The notes beneath the pieces are model-generated. The model had not been told where the DNA came from. It saw only the letters and a list, made by a program, of their open reading frames with translations, and ran no database searches. Below are positions 48,645 through 56,776 of a DNA stretch of 64,000 nt, piece after piece. The DNA is from Ardenticatenales bacterium (GTDB lineage: Bacteria > Chloroflexota > Anaerolineae > Promineifilales > Promineifilaceae), in NCBI GenBank assembly GCA_020634575.1, contig JACKBM010000011.1, forward strand, positions 67,800-131,799. The letters run 5' to 3'. How positions within the stretch are numbered: the stretch's first letter is position 1; the number at the start of each line of letters is the position of its first letter. Made by a program: the position numbers and the translations under genes.

Positions 48645-49835
48645 TTACGGCCCAACCACGATGTCCCCTTCCGTGACACCTTCCAAAATTTCGATACGGC
48701 TGCTACTTTCAATGCCTGGCTGCACATCCACACGTCGTTGGCTGCCGCCTTCTTCCTGGATAACGACAAAGTTGCGCCCCTGGAAGTCCCGCACAGCCGC
48801 CGGCGGGAGCCATAGTGTATCTTCGTGCTGGACTAAGATGAGCTCGAGCAAAAGGCGATCGCCCACGGCAAAATCCGCCAGGTCAGACGCGTTGTCAAAA
48901 GCGAAACGCGCTGTGGATTCGGCCAGGTTTTCGGCTGTGCCATAGGGTAGGGGCAGCGCCTTGACGGTCACACTGTAGGTGCCGCCGGGCTGAGCAGCGA
49001 ACATCGTGGTGGCCGCCATGCCTTCAACCATGTCGCGGATATCTTCATCGCGCACAAGCGCTTCAATCTCGAGCTGCGTGAGATCGGCCAGGACAACGGC
49101 CGTGTCCCCACTGACCACATTATCCCCCGTGGCCACCAACAGGCGCACAACGGTCCCCGACACAGGAGCAACCAATTGGGCATTAGCGATAAGGCTATCA
49201 ATTTCTTCCAGGCGAAGCTGGGCTTGCTCCACTTCGGCCACCAGGCCGGGCGGGACACCCGCGTTTAACTCCGCCAACGTTAACTGCGCCAGCTCCACAT
49301 CCAGTTCCAGCAAATCAATCGCCATCTGTTGAGCCGGCGTTGGGTTGCTGCCGGCATCGGTAATGGCAAAGTTGAGCTGGATCTGTACCTGCTCCAGCGC
49401 GATTTCAGCGCGGCGTCTGTCATTTTCCTGCTGGGCTTCAACGGCTGCTACCTGCGCCTCGGCGACAGCCAGGGCTGACTCGGCCAAATTTCTCTCCGCC
49501 AGGTAGGCGGCCGTATTTAACTCAGCTAACAGCTCACCGGCAGCGACAAATTCGCCATTCTCCACGTAAACTGCCGCGACGACGCCATTAAGCCCAAAGG
49601 AAACTGCGGTCTCCGTCGCCGGCACCACCCGCCCGGACAAGGTCAAATCCAGCGCGACCGTACCGCGCTCGACCACGTAGGTCGGTTTGGCCACAGCCAC
49701 AGCTGTCGGCACCGGTGTCGGCTCCAGGTCCGGGTCAAAGGTATGCGGCTCGGTCACCGAGTCCAGCTTACAGCCCGTCAACAAGACAAATGCGACGATC
49801 CCGATCAGTATGCGCCAGCCTCTTACCTTAACCAT
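48645..49835 (-). CDS. HlyD/MacA-like adaptor lipoprotein
   Basis: A 396-residue protein from ATG 49835, which gives a normal lipoprotein signal with lipobox LLTGC (Cys22); a TTG 12 codons upstream is possible but adds only polar residues. The barrel-sandwich halves are VSFGLNGVVAAVYVENGEFV near 80 and NAQLVAPVSGTVVRLLVATG near 210, split by an Ala/Glu-rich coiled coil (about 105-200). The C-terminal beta domain ends IEILEGVTEGDIVVGP. It is the periplasmic or extracytoplasmic partner of the FtsX permease downstream. Lipid anchoring in place of an N-terminal helix matches adaptors of organisms that may lack a standard outer membrane; no TolC-like gene is near. The ribosome site is weak. Confidence 0.87.
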   Translation of the reverse strand: MVKVRGWRILIGIVAFVLLTGCKLDSVTEPHTFDPDLEPTPVPTAVAVAKPTYVVERGTVALDLTLSGRVVPATETAVSFGLNGVVAAVYVENGEFVAAGELLAELNTAAYLAERNLAESALAVAEAQVAAVEAQQENDRRRAEIALEQVQIQLNFAITDAGSNPTPAQQMAIDLLELDVELAQLTLAELNAGVPPGLVAEVEQAQLRLEEIDSLIANAQLVAPVSGTVVRLLVATGDNVVSGDTAVVLADLTQLEIEALVRDEDIRDMVEGMAATTMFAAQPGGTYSVTVKALPLPYGTAENLAESTARFAFDNASDLADFAVGDRLLLELILVQHEDTLWLPPAAVRDFQGRNFVVIQEEGGSQRRVDVQPGIESSSRIEILEGVTEGDIVVGP

Positions 49836-49924
49836 GGCACGCCGCCGCTGACAGTTGATAGCTACTGCCAAAATTCATAGAAAATCTCACCTTCTGCAGT
49901 TTGCGAGTCCGGCGTTACGGCGCT

Positions 49925-51613
49925 TCACGATCCCGGCCCCCGCTCAATCTTTAGCAATTGGCCCGCTTGCACATCTCTCACCTGGCTTGTCTGCCCATCG
50001 GGCCATATCACCTGGAGCGATTCCAATACAGTCCCGTCAGGAAAACCAAAATGCACCTGCGCCGTATTCCCAGACAAATAGCCGCTTGTTGCTTGCACGA
50101 TGCGCCGGTAAGTACCGGCCTCACTGCGCAAAATTAAGGTTGCGCCAATCGCGTTGGTATTGGCAGATCCAGGTTGGGACAACTCCACCAGCAGGCTCTC
50201 GCCCTCACACAACTGGTTTTCAAACATCTGGGCCGGATCTTGCAGGTTGTTGACCACAATGTCGAGGTCACCATCGCCATCCATATCTGCCATCACCATG
50301 CTGCGTCCGCCAGAGCGGCTGTTGAGGCCCCAGTCAGGCATCGACACAAACTGGCCCTGCCCATCATTGTGATAGACCTGATTTTCCTCAATCAATTCAT
50401 CATTCGGCAGGTGGCTGAAGTTATCCAGCGCTTGCATCCCGTTGACCACATACAAATCAAGAAAGCCGTCCTGATCCAGATCGCCAAACTGGCTCGACCA
50501 GCTCCAGCCGGTGGCTGAGATACCGTGCTCCACAGCGGTATTCACGACCTGCCCATCTGCATCCCAGACCTGCAGCACGTTGGCCATCTGCTGCGGGTCA
50601 TCCTCGGCCATTTCATGCATCATCATGTTGGCCATGGCCGGTTCCCACTGGGACATGATCTCCGGCGCATCGGAGTAGGGATGCATGTCGGCCGCAAATA
50701 GTTCAGTCCGGCCATTGTTATCCACATCACCCAGGGCAATACTCATCGTGCTCATGGTCGTCGTGGCAAAAAGGTCTGTTTTTTGCCAGCCATCGTCGCC
50801 ATTGAGCCAGACATAATCCGGCACATCAAAATCATTGCCGACCAGAATGTCGAGCTTGCCGTCGCCATTTAGATCCACCAGGTTGGTCGTCAACGCCTGG
50901 GCTTCGTCGATCAGGCGCGTTCGGCTGAATTGCCCGGCCTCCTGCACATAGACGGAAACGCCGGCCCGGTCGCCTTCACGGAAGAGCGGATTTTGCTTTT
51001 CCAGGGAGGCATCATAAGAGGCCGCCACCAGGTCCAGGTCGCCATCTCCGTCCAAATCAGCCCAATCAAAGCTGTAGGCATAGCCATCAAGCCCGGGCAG
51101 GCGCTGCTCCTCAAACTGACCATCGCCCGAATTGTGCCAATAGCGCATATCGCCACTGCGCGTGGCGACAAAAATATCGCGCCAGCCATCGGCGTCGACG
51201 TCAATGGCCACTAGCCCGCGGGTGCTCCCTTCAAACAGCACTTCCTGCCGAAACTGCCAGTTGCCTTCGTTCCAGAAAATATGGTTCGGCCCCAACAAGT
51301 TGCCTAACACGAGGTCGTTGTCGCCGTCGTTATCGAGGTCATTGACCGCCATGCCGGCGCCGTTGCTGTAGAAAAAGCCAATCCGGGCGACGGCCATGCC
51401 CGTCATATGGTTCAGGGTCCGGGCCGCAAAGCGATTGGTGCAGGCGGCGGCTGTTGTCAGCAGCGGGGCGGTCTGCACCTGGATGGCGCCGGGGTCCAGG
51501 GACTGGGTTGCCGGCCCCTGGTTGCTCTCCTGGCAGCCCAACAGCAGGGTCAGCAGTAACCCAGTCGCGGCCCAACGCCATACCATCGCTTTACTCAATT
51601 GCCAGCTTCTCAT
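49925..51613 (-). CDS. CRTAC1-like FG-GAP/VCBS lipoprotein with ASPIC/UnbV domain
   Basis: A 562-residue lipoprotein with lipobox LLGC (Cys27). ATG 51613 has AGGTGG ahead and overlaps the upstream stop by four bases. About seven calcium-type repeats are seen, for example DLDNDGDNDLVLGN, DVDADGWRDIFVA, DLDGDGDLDLVAAS, DLNGDGKLDILVGN, DVDNNGRTELFAAD, DLDQDGFLDLYVVN and DMDGDGDLDIVVNN. These form an integrin-like beta-propeller. The last 90 residues, with NAIGATLILRSEAGTYRR, then HFGFPDGTVLESLQVIWPDG, are the ASPIC/UnbV domain. Such proteins are secreted and often glycosylated in animals (CRTAC1). As it is cotranslated with an exporter-glycosyltransferase set, it is a plausible client of that system; this is inference. 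Confidence 0.85.
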   Translation of the reverse strand: MRSWQLSKAMVWRWAATGLLLTLLLGCQESNQGPATQSLDPGAIQVQTAPLLTTAAACTNRFAARTLNHMTGMAVARIGFFYSNGAGMAVNDLDNDGDNDLVLGNLLGPNHIFWNEGNWQFRQEVLFEGSTRGLVAIDVDADGWRDIFVATRSGDMRYWHNSGDGQFEEQRLPGLDGYAYSFDWADLDGDGDLDLVAASYDASLEKQNPLFREGDRAGVSVYVQEAGQFSRTRLIDEAQALTTNLVDLNGDGKLDILVGNDFDVPDYVWLNGDDGWQKTDLFATTTMSTMSIALGDVDNNGRTELFAADMHPYSDAPEIMSQWEPAMANMMMHEMAEDDPQQMANVLQVWDADGQVVNTAVEHGISATGWSWSSQFGDLDQDGFLDLYVVNGMQALDNFSHLPNDELIEENQVYHNDGQGQFVSMPDWGLNSRSGGRSMVMADMDGDGDLDIVVNNLQDPAQMFENQLCEGESLLVELSQPGSANTNAIGATLILRSEAGTYRRIVQATSGYLSGNTAQVHFGFPDGTVLESLQVIWPDGQTSQVRDVQAGQLLKIERGPGS

Positions 51614-52026
51614 TTGCCACCTAATCGCGGACGTACAATTGCGAACACTATGCCTACCAACACCAGGACGACCAGCGCCGTACTGAATGTGCTCCGAATG
51701 ATCCAGGCTGAAGTTAGTTCAAAGTCTGCTTCACTGAGCAATAAGAAATAATAGGTGTAGGTGACGCTCAGAGGAATCATGACCACAGCTGCGCCAAAGA
51801 AGAGCCAGAGGCCGGTTAACCGGCCGGTCAAAACCCCAATCAAGCCCCCCAACAACCCGGCCAAAACCAGCAGACGGCTGATTATTAACCATAGAGGTAT
51901 CCCTTGTTCGCGCACGATGGGCACACTAAAAATGGCCCCCACACAGACGTAGATCAAGATCAGAACCAGCGTCCACAGCACGTACAGCCCAAAGCCAGAG
52001 AATTCTCGCTGTTCAGAATCACTCAT
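51610..52026 (-). CDS. Small four-helix membrane protein of unknown function
   Basis: A 138-residue protein with four hydrophobic helices (about 14-34, 43-66, 70-96 and 107-130) and a short polar N-terminus MSDSEQREFSGFG. No family recognised. It is the first gene of the CRTAC1/HlyD/FtsX/GH2/fusion string, and its stop overlaps the CRTAC1-like start (ATGA), so its synthesis is tied to that lipoprotein. It might be a chaperone or channel component of the system. The promoter for this string must lie in 52027-52158 or in the importer operon before it. Confidence 0.65.
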   Translation of the reverse strand: MSDSEQREFSGFGLYVLWTLVLILIYVCVGAIFSVPIVREQGIPLWLIISRLLVLAGLLGGLIGVLTGRLTGLWLFFGAAVVMIPLSVTYTYYFLLLSEADFELTSAWIIRSTFSTALVVLVLVGIVFAIVRPRLGGK

Positions 52027-52086
52027 ACTTGTTCACTGGACAATCTTAGCCTGCATCCTCACTAGATCTATCGAACCGCCAACTAG

Positions 52087-52128
52087 CTGCAAAACAGGCA
52101 ACGCCATTTCTGACGATGCCTGTTGCAG
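52087..52128. other. Bulged stem-loop between the second importer and the exporter string
   Basis: CTGCAAAACAGGCA (52087-52100) pairs with TGCCTGTTGCAG (52117-52128), leaving a two-base bulge. It lies about 30 bases after the permease stop on the minus strand. There is no T-run after the stem. It may mark the 3' end of the importer mRNA; the neighbouring bases show no certain promoter. Confidence 0.5.
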
Positions 52129-52158
52129 AATCAGATCAGATGTCCCCAATCGTTTTCG

Positions 52159-53070
52159 TCACCCTTTGGTTCCGGTTAACGATATCCCTTCAATAAAAGT
52201 GCGTTGAGCAAAGAAGAACAGCAACACCATCGGCAACGTCACGACACTACTGGCCGCCATCAAATACGGAATCGCATTCGGCGTGTTGCCAACAGAGTTG
52301 GACATGTTGTCCAGCAGTTCGATGCCCAGAGCCAGCGGGAAGTTCTCCTCATGCTGCAGGAAGATCTTTGGCCCCAGATAATCATTCCAGGTGCCCATAA
52401 AGGTGAACAGCGCCACCACTGCCAACGCTGGTCTGGCCAACGGCAGCAGGATGCGGAACAAAATGGTCAGCTCGCTGGCCCCATCAATTCTGGCTGCTTC
52501 TGACAAATCTTCGGGAATTGTGCGGAAAAACTGCCGCAGCAAGAAGATGAAGTAGGGGCTGCCGAAAAGCGCCGGCACCGTCCAGGGACGATAGGTGTCC
52601 AGCCAGCCGAAGGTCTTGAAGGTCAGGAACAAGGGCACCATCTTGACCGCCCAGGGCAACATCATGGTGGCCAACACAACCCAGAACAATTTGTCCCGGC
52701 CCGGCCAATTGACTTTGGCAAAGCCATAGGCCACGACGGTTGACGAGATCACGGTAATGATCGTAACAGGCAAGGAATAACGGAAAATCGTGTTGATCGT
52801 GAACGTGTTAAAGGGCAAGATCGTCCACGCTTCCACAAAGTTGCTCCAGATTGCTGGATTCGGGATCAGGGTAGGGGGAACCTGGAAAACCTGTGGGTCA
52901 TCCTTCAAACCAGATATCAGCATCCAGTAAAGGGGAAAGATGAAGCTGAGTGCCAGCGGGATGAGCAGCAAATATTTGCCAATTTCGCCCAGGATGGAGG
53001 AAAGTTGCCAGCGCCTTTTCTCCTTCTCGTGCTGCACGGATTGACTACTCTTGGTTACAGCCGTTGCCAT
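52159..53070 (-). CDS. Carbohydrate ABC importer permease, MalG type (second importer)
   Basis: A 303-residue six-helix permease. ATG 53070 overlaps the upstream stop by one base (TGATG) and has GGAGG six bases ahead, so it is preferred over the GTG just before. The coupling loop is SEAARIDGASELTILFRILL near residue 197, and the C-terminus EGISLTGTKG is typical of CUT1 MalG proteins. It pairs with the MalF-type protein it overlaps. It resembles, but is clearly distinct from, the permease at 11.8-12.6 kb. No ATPase is encoded beside it. Confidence 0.92.
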   Translation of the reverse strand: MATAVTKSSQSVQHEKEKRRWQLSSILGEIGKYLLLIPLALSFIFPLYWMLISGLKDDPQVFQVPPTLIPNPAIWSNFVEAWTILPFNTFTINTIFRYSLPVTIITVISSTVVAYGFAKVNWPGRDKLFWVVLATMMLPWAVKMVPLFLTFKTFGWLDTYRPWTVPALFGSPYFIFLLRQFFRTIPEDLSEAARIDGASELTILFRILLPLARPALAVVALFTFMGTWNDYLGPKIFLQHEENFPLALGIELLDNMSNSVGNTPNAIPYLMAASSVVTLPMVLLFFFAQRTFIEGISLTGTKG

Positions 53071-53996
53071 CACTCACCTCCGTCGCTGTAGTGCACCCAA
53101 CGATCCGAAGATCTGAACATCAGGATCGTAAAGACAACAATAATCACAAACATCACATATGCTATCGCCGACGCCTTGCCCATGCGGAAATATTGAAACG
53201 CGTTGCGATAAAGGTGTACCAGCAAGAACTCCGTCGAATTCAGCGGGCCACCCTCTGTCAACAGCCACGGCACCGTAAAGCTCTGGAAGCCATTGATGAA
53301 GCCGATGATCAGGTTAAACAGGATAATGGGTGAGGTCATGGGAATGGTGATGTGCCGGAACTGTTGCCAACGGTTGGCCCCATCCACCGTCGCTGCCTCA
53401 TACAAGGAGCGTGGCACATCCTGTAGCGCCGCCAGAAAGATGACCATTGCCGCCCCCTGGCCCCACACCGACACCAAAATCAGCGACGGCTTGGCCCAGG
53501 AGGGGTTAGCCAGAAAGGGAATGATGGGCAAGCTCAGCGTGCGCAAGATGCCGTTGATGGCGCCATACTGCACGCTCATTAAAAACTGCCAGATCATCGC
53601 TGAAGCCACGGCCGGTACAATCGAGGGAAGGTAAATGACACCGCGGAAAAAGGCCCGCCCGACAATTTTGGTATTGAGCAGATTGGCCACCAGAAAGGCA
53701 AAAGCAATGCCAATGGGCACCCCAAAGCCGACATAGTACAGCGTATTCCACAACACCTTGGGGAAAGTCGCATCATCGGTGAACAGATCGATATAATTTT
53801 CGAAGCCAATAAACACCGGCTCGCGAATAATATCGTACCGCGTCAGGCTAAAGTAGAACGAAGCACCCAGCGGATATAGCTCATAAAGAAGAAACCCTAA
53901 TATCCAGGGACCAACAAACAACAAGCCAATCCGCAAATTGCGCTTTTCCTGAAGGGATAACGGCTTCCTGTTCTTATTAATCGATAGAAGGGACAT
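53070..53996 (-). CDS. Carbohydrate ABC importer permease, MalF type (second importer)
   Basis: A 308-residue permease. The first helix is IGLLFVGPWILGFLLYELYP, followed by the outer segment FSLTRYDIIREPVFIGFENY, standard for MalF/UgpA. The coupling loop is YEAATVDGANRWQQFRHITI near residue 205. It forms the channel with the overlapping MalG-type protein. A perfect 15-bp stem-loop lies in the 63-base gap between it and the binding-protein gene upstream, as in the first importer operon. Confidence 0.92.
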   Translation of the reverse strand: MSLLSINKNRKPLSLQEKRNLRIGLLFVGPWILGFLLYELYPLGASFYFSLTRYDIIREPVFIGFENYIDLFTDDATFPKVLWNTLYYVGFGVPIGIAFAFLVANLLNTKIVGRAFFRGVIYLPSIVPAVASAMIWQFLMSVQYGAINGILRTLSLPIIPFLANPSWAKPSLILVSVWGQGAAMVIFLAALQDVPRSLYEAATVDGANRWQQFRHITIPMTSPIILFNLIIGFINGFQSFTVPWLLTEGGPLNSTEFLLVHLYRNAFQYFRMGKASAIAYVMFVIIVVFTILMFRSSDRWVHYSDGGE

Positions 53997-54009
53997 GATC
54001 CTGATTCCT

Positions 54010-54045
54010 TGTTGGTGCCAGCCACCGCAATGGCTGGCACCAACA
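54010..54045. other. Perfect 15-bp stem-loop between binding-protein and permease genes
   Basis: TGTTGGTGCCAGCCA (54010-54024) pairs exactly with TGGCTGGCACCAACA (54031-54045) around a six-base loop. It starts 15 bases after the binding-protein stop and ends just before the permease ribosome site. There is no T-run, so a stabiliser or partial stop is favoured. Confidence 0.85.
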
Positions 54046-54059
54046 CAAAAGCCGATACC

Positions 54060-55475
54060 TTAGCCTAAGCCTTGGGCCTCCCACTCATCGTCAGCGCGCT
54101 TCTGCAATTCTGCCACGGCCTCAGCCGGGGTCATCAAATCGCGGTAAACAGCTTCACGGAGTTCGGTCCACTGCGTATTCACAAAGCCGTGAATCGGGGA
54201 ACGACGCCCAACCAGGTACTCGTCAGCCGTATCCGCAGCCGACAGGTAGAAATCGATACCAGGATAAGAATCCCGGGACACGGTCTCCAGATAAGACAGG
54301 CGGCCGACCAGCCAGCCTACCTCATTGTAGATGATGTCCATCGACTCTGGCGTCTGCAGGTACTCGGCGACCTTGAACATACCTTCCTGGTTCTTGCCGT
54401 CTTTGAAGATAATCACAAAGTGCGGCCCCGTCGCCATGATCTTGGAGCCGCCTTCGCGATTGGCAGCCACCGGCGCCCAGGAGGCCCGGTTGTACTGGGC
54501 GATCTCAGGCTGCTGAATCTGGGTTTCACCCGGATGCCAGTACCCTTCGATAATCATCGATTGGACGCCGGCATTGTAGGCAGCACCCCAGGTGCCCTGA
54601 CCTTCTACACTGCGCATACCGGCCATGTTATCCGGGCCGGCAATGCGGTAGAACTCACCGAAAGTGTCAATCGCCTCGGCCAGGCGCGGATCGTCCAGAA
54701 CCATCTTGCCGTTTTCTTCATCCCACCAGCGCAGGCCGTAAGCAAAGGACGAGTAGTCGATTTCGCTCGCCATCGCATCGTAGGGATCAAGCCCGATCTT
54801 GACCAGGTTGTTGGCCGCATCGAACTCAGTCAGGGCGCGATGCCATTCCAGGGCATCCTCAACTGTTGCCGGCGGGCTGTCCGGATCCAGACCAGCGGCG
54901 GAGACATGGTCGCTATTGTAGTTCAGACCCCACCAGAGGAATGATTCAATACCGGGCACGCCAATCATCTGCCCGTCATATTTGGAGCCTTCCACCAGAG
55001 CTGGAATCATATCGTCCAGATCAATGATGGAGCTACCGGCGATGCGGTCGTCAACCGGGATCAGGACCCCACGTGACCAGAACATCGGATACTGCAGGTT
55101 GGAGGCGCCATCCGGCGGCTCGCCACCGGCCAGGGCTGTCAGAACCTGCTCGTTGTTTGTACCAGATGCCCACTCAAAGGTGTCATCGCCAATGTGTTCT
55201 TTAAAGCCGTCGAGCTGTTCGATGGCTTCTACCGCAGCTTCCAGGTTACCCCAGGCAAACCACCAAACGATGCTGTTCCCTTCCTGCGTGGGGGCAGATT
55301 CACTGGATTCTTCAGGTTCAGATGAGGATTCTTCGGTCGCTTCTACTTCCCCATCTGGCTCTTCATCGCCGCCGCCGCCACAAGCAGCCAATACAGCCGC
55401 TCCTGCCGACAGACCGCCCAGGCGGATAAAATCCCGCCGGGACACTCTTTGCTTTTTACTGCTCATTTCTTTCAC
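54060..55475 (-). CDS. Extracellular sugar-binding lipoprotein with Tat-type signal (second importer)
   Basis: A 471-residue family-1 solute-binding protein. GTG 55475 is chosen, since AGGAG lies nine bases ahead, against 18 for the ATG at 55466; both give the same signal. The N-terminus holds a twin-arginine motif SRRDFIRL (12-19), then LSAGAAVLAACGGG with lipobox Cys32, so export through Tat as a lipoprotein is expected. An acidic Ser/Glu/Pro linker (about 38-62) precedes the binding domain, which starts NSIVWWFAWGNLE. Trp-rich spots such as ESFLWWGLNYNS and WWDEENGK suit stacking on sugars. The LacI gene lies 65 bases upstream and the permeases follow. Ligand unknown; glycosides for the GH2/DUF5107 enzymes are likely. 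Confidence 0.9.
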   Translation of the reverse strand: MKEMSSKKQRVSRRDFIRLGGLSAGAAVLAACGGGGDEEPDGEVEATEESSSEPEESSESAPTQEGNSIVWWFAWGNLEAAVEAIEQLDGFKEHIGDDTFEWASGTNNEQVLTALAGGEPPDGASNLQYPMFWSRGVLIPVDDRIAGSSIIDLDDMIPALVEGSKYDGQMIGVPGIESFLWWGLNYNSDHVSAAGLDPDSPPATVEDALEWHRALTEFDAANNLVKIGLDPYDAMASEIDYSSFAYGLRWWDEENGKMVLDDPRLAEAIDTFGEFYRIAGPDNMAGMRSVEGQGTWGAAYNAGVQSMIIEGYWHPGETQIQQPEIAQYNRASWAPVAANREGGSKIMATGPHFVIIFKDGKNQEGMFKVAEYLQTPESMDIIYNEVGWLVGRLSYLETVSRDSYPGIDFYLSAADTADEYLVGRRSPIHGFVNTQWTELREAVYRDLMTPAEAVAELQKRADDEWEAQGLG

Positions 55476-55540
55476 AGATAGCTTCTCCTCACTTGAGATT
55501 GGTGCGCAGCCCAGAGCCACGCATTGATACAATGATCCAT

Positions 55541-56626
55541 TTACCGATTTGCGGTTAATCGCTTATCAGTCACGCCATAGACCTCTCCTTCCACGGTTGT
55601 TCCTGCTCGGCGCAGGGAACTGCCGCGTACAATCAACTCCGGTGGCGTTTGCAGCACACACGACTCATAAAATGTCTCATTTTGATGTGCCTGAATCTGC
55701 CTATCTAATTCCTGCACCAGCAAACGGCCGTTTTCCACCAGGCATTGGCGTACGGTCGTCAGTGATGGAGTAAAAAACATGGCTTCAGGGATATCGTCAA
55801 AGCCTACGATGCCTAAATCCTGGGGCACACGGCGCCCCAGTTCCCGTGCCATTTTTAGCACTCCCAAAGCCATCTGGTCATTAGACGCAAAAACAGCGTC
55901 TATATCCGGACGCTGTTGTAGTAATCGGTTTAACCCCAGATAGCCCGTTGCGGCTGTCCAATCCCCCTCGAAAACGAGATCTTGATCGGGCGATGGGACT
56001 GTTTTCTGCCAGCCGACCAGGCGCTGGGCAGATATCCGCTCATCCATGGGGCCCGTAATGATGGCTACTGTAGCATAGCCCTGATCCAACAAATGTTGTG
56101 TGGCTCGCTGTGCCCCGATGAAGCTATCGGTATACGCAGCTGATAACCCCTCAGCCTGCATCTCTCCACCAACAACTACAGGTATGGGCAAGTTCCGCAG
56201 CTTGGCAGAGACTTGCTCATAACTGTCATTTTTGCTGACAGCAGTCCAGATAATCCCGTCAACCGGTTGGGCCATCAGATCGCGCAGAATCCCGTCCAAA
56301 ACTGACTCATTCTGTTCATGAAGCAGATTGAGCGAGATTGTGTAGCCGGCCGCATAAGCCTGCTCATCAATCCCAATTAAAGTGTGCGAGGGACCCACAT
56401 GACGAATATCGGAGCTGATTACGCCGATGGTTCTTGTGCTGCCACTTGTCAGGCCACGGGCTAATCGGCTAGGCCGATAATCACTGCTGTCTATAATTTT
56501 TTGGATACGTAGGCGCGTTTTGGAGGAGACATCGGGCCGGTTGTTGAGTACGCGAGAGACAGTCTGCTTGGAAACTCCAGCCTGTTTAGCAATCTCATTA
56601 ATGGTAATGCGGCCAATTTTGGACAT
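55541..56626 (-). CDS. LacI-family transcriptional regulator
   Basis: A 361-residue repressor from ATG 56626; a TTG eight codons upstream is possible. The DNA-binding headpiece is ITINEIAKQAGVSKQTVSRV, followed by LNNRPDVSSKTRLRIQ and the hinge helix PSRLARGLTSG. The ligand domain shows TIGVISSDIRHVG, DGIIWTAVS, AVFASNDQMALGVLKMA and IVGFDDIPEAMFFTPSLTTV, as in sugar-responsive members. It has a clear promoter and an operator at the start point, so it should repress its own gene and the importer genes behind it, released by an imported sugar. Confidence 0.93.
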   Translation of the reverse strand: MSKIGRITINEIAKQAGVSKQTVSRVLNNRPDVSSKTRLRIQKIIDSSDYRPSRLARGLTSGSTRTIGVISSDIRHVGPSHTLIGIDEQAYAAGYTISLNLLHEQNESVLDGILRDLMAQPVDGIIWTAVSKNDSYEQVSAKLRNLPIPVVVGGEMQAEGLSAAYTDSFIGAQRATQHLLDQGYATVAIITGPMDERISAQRLVGWQKTVPSPDQDLVFEGDWTAATGYLGLNRLLQQRPDIDAVFASNDQMALGVLKMARELGRRVPQDLGIVGFDDIPEAMFFTPSLTTVRQCLVENGRLLVQELDRQIQAHQNETFYESCVLQTPPELIVRGSSLRRAGTTVEGEVYGVTDKRLTANR

Positions 56627-56678
56627 GATATCTGCTCTAGGCAAGTTCAATGCCGCGATTACTAGCGTACGTTCGTTG

Positions 56679-56690
56679 GGTATCGTTACC
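56679..56690. promoter_or_regulatory. Candidate LacI operator
   Basis: Minus strand GGTAACGATACC is a near-palindrome centred on CG, the usual centre of LacI-family sites, with five of six arm bases paired. It lies about 5-16 bases after the predicted start point of the lacI-importer transcript. This would allow direct autorepression. Confidence 0.6.
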
Positions 56691-56701
56691 GGTCCCGAAA
56701 A

Positions 56702-56730
56702 AATATAGCACCTTCCCTTTCAAGCGTCAA
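56702..56730 (-). promoter_or_regulatory. Sigma-70-type promoter of the lacI-importer operon
   Basis: Minus strand TTGACG (56730-56725) and TATATT (56707-56702) are spaced 17 bases apart. The start point is expected near 56695, giving a leader of about 70 bases before ATG 56626. The next upstream gene (GH2) ends at 56777 on the same strand. Confidence 0.75.
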
Positions 56731-56776
56731 ATAACGCCAAAAAAGATTGCCGTTCTCTGTACAAAACGCACAATCC

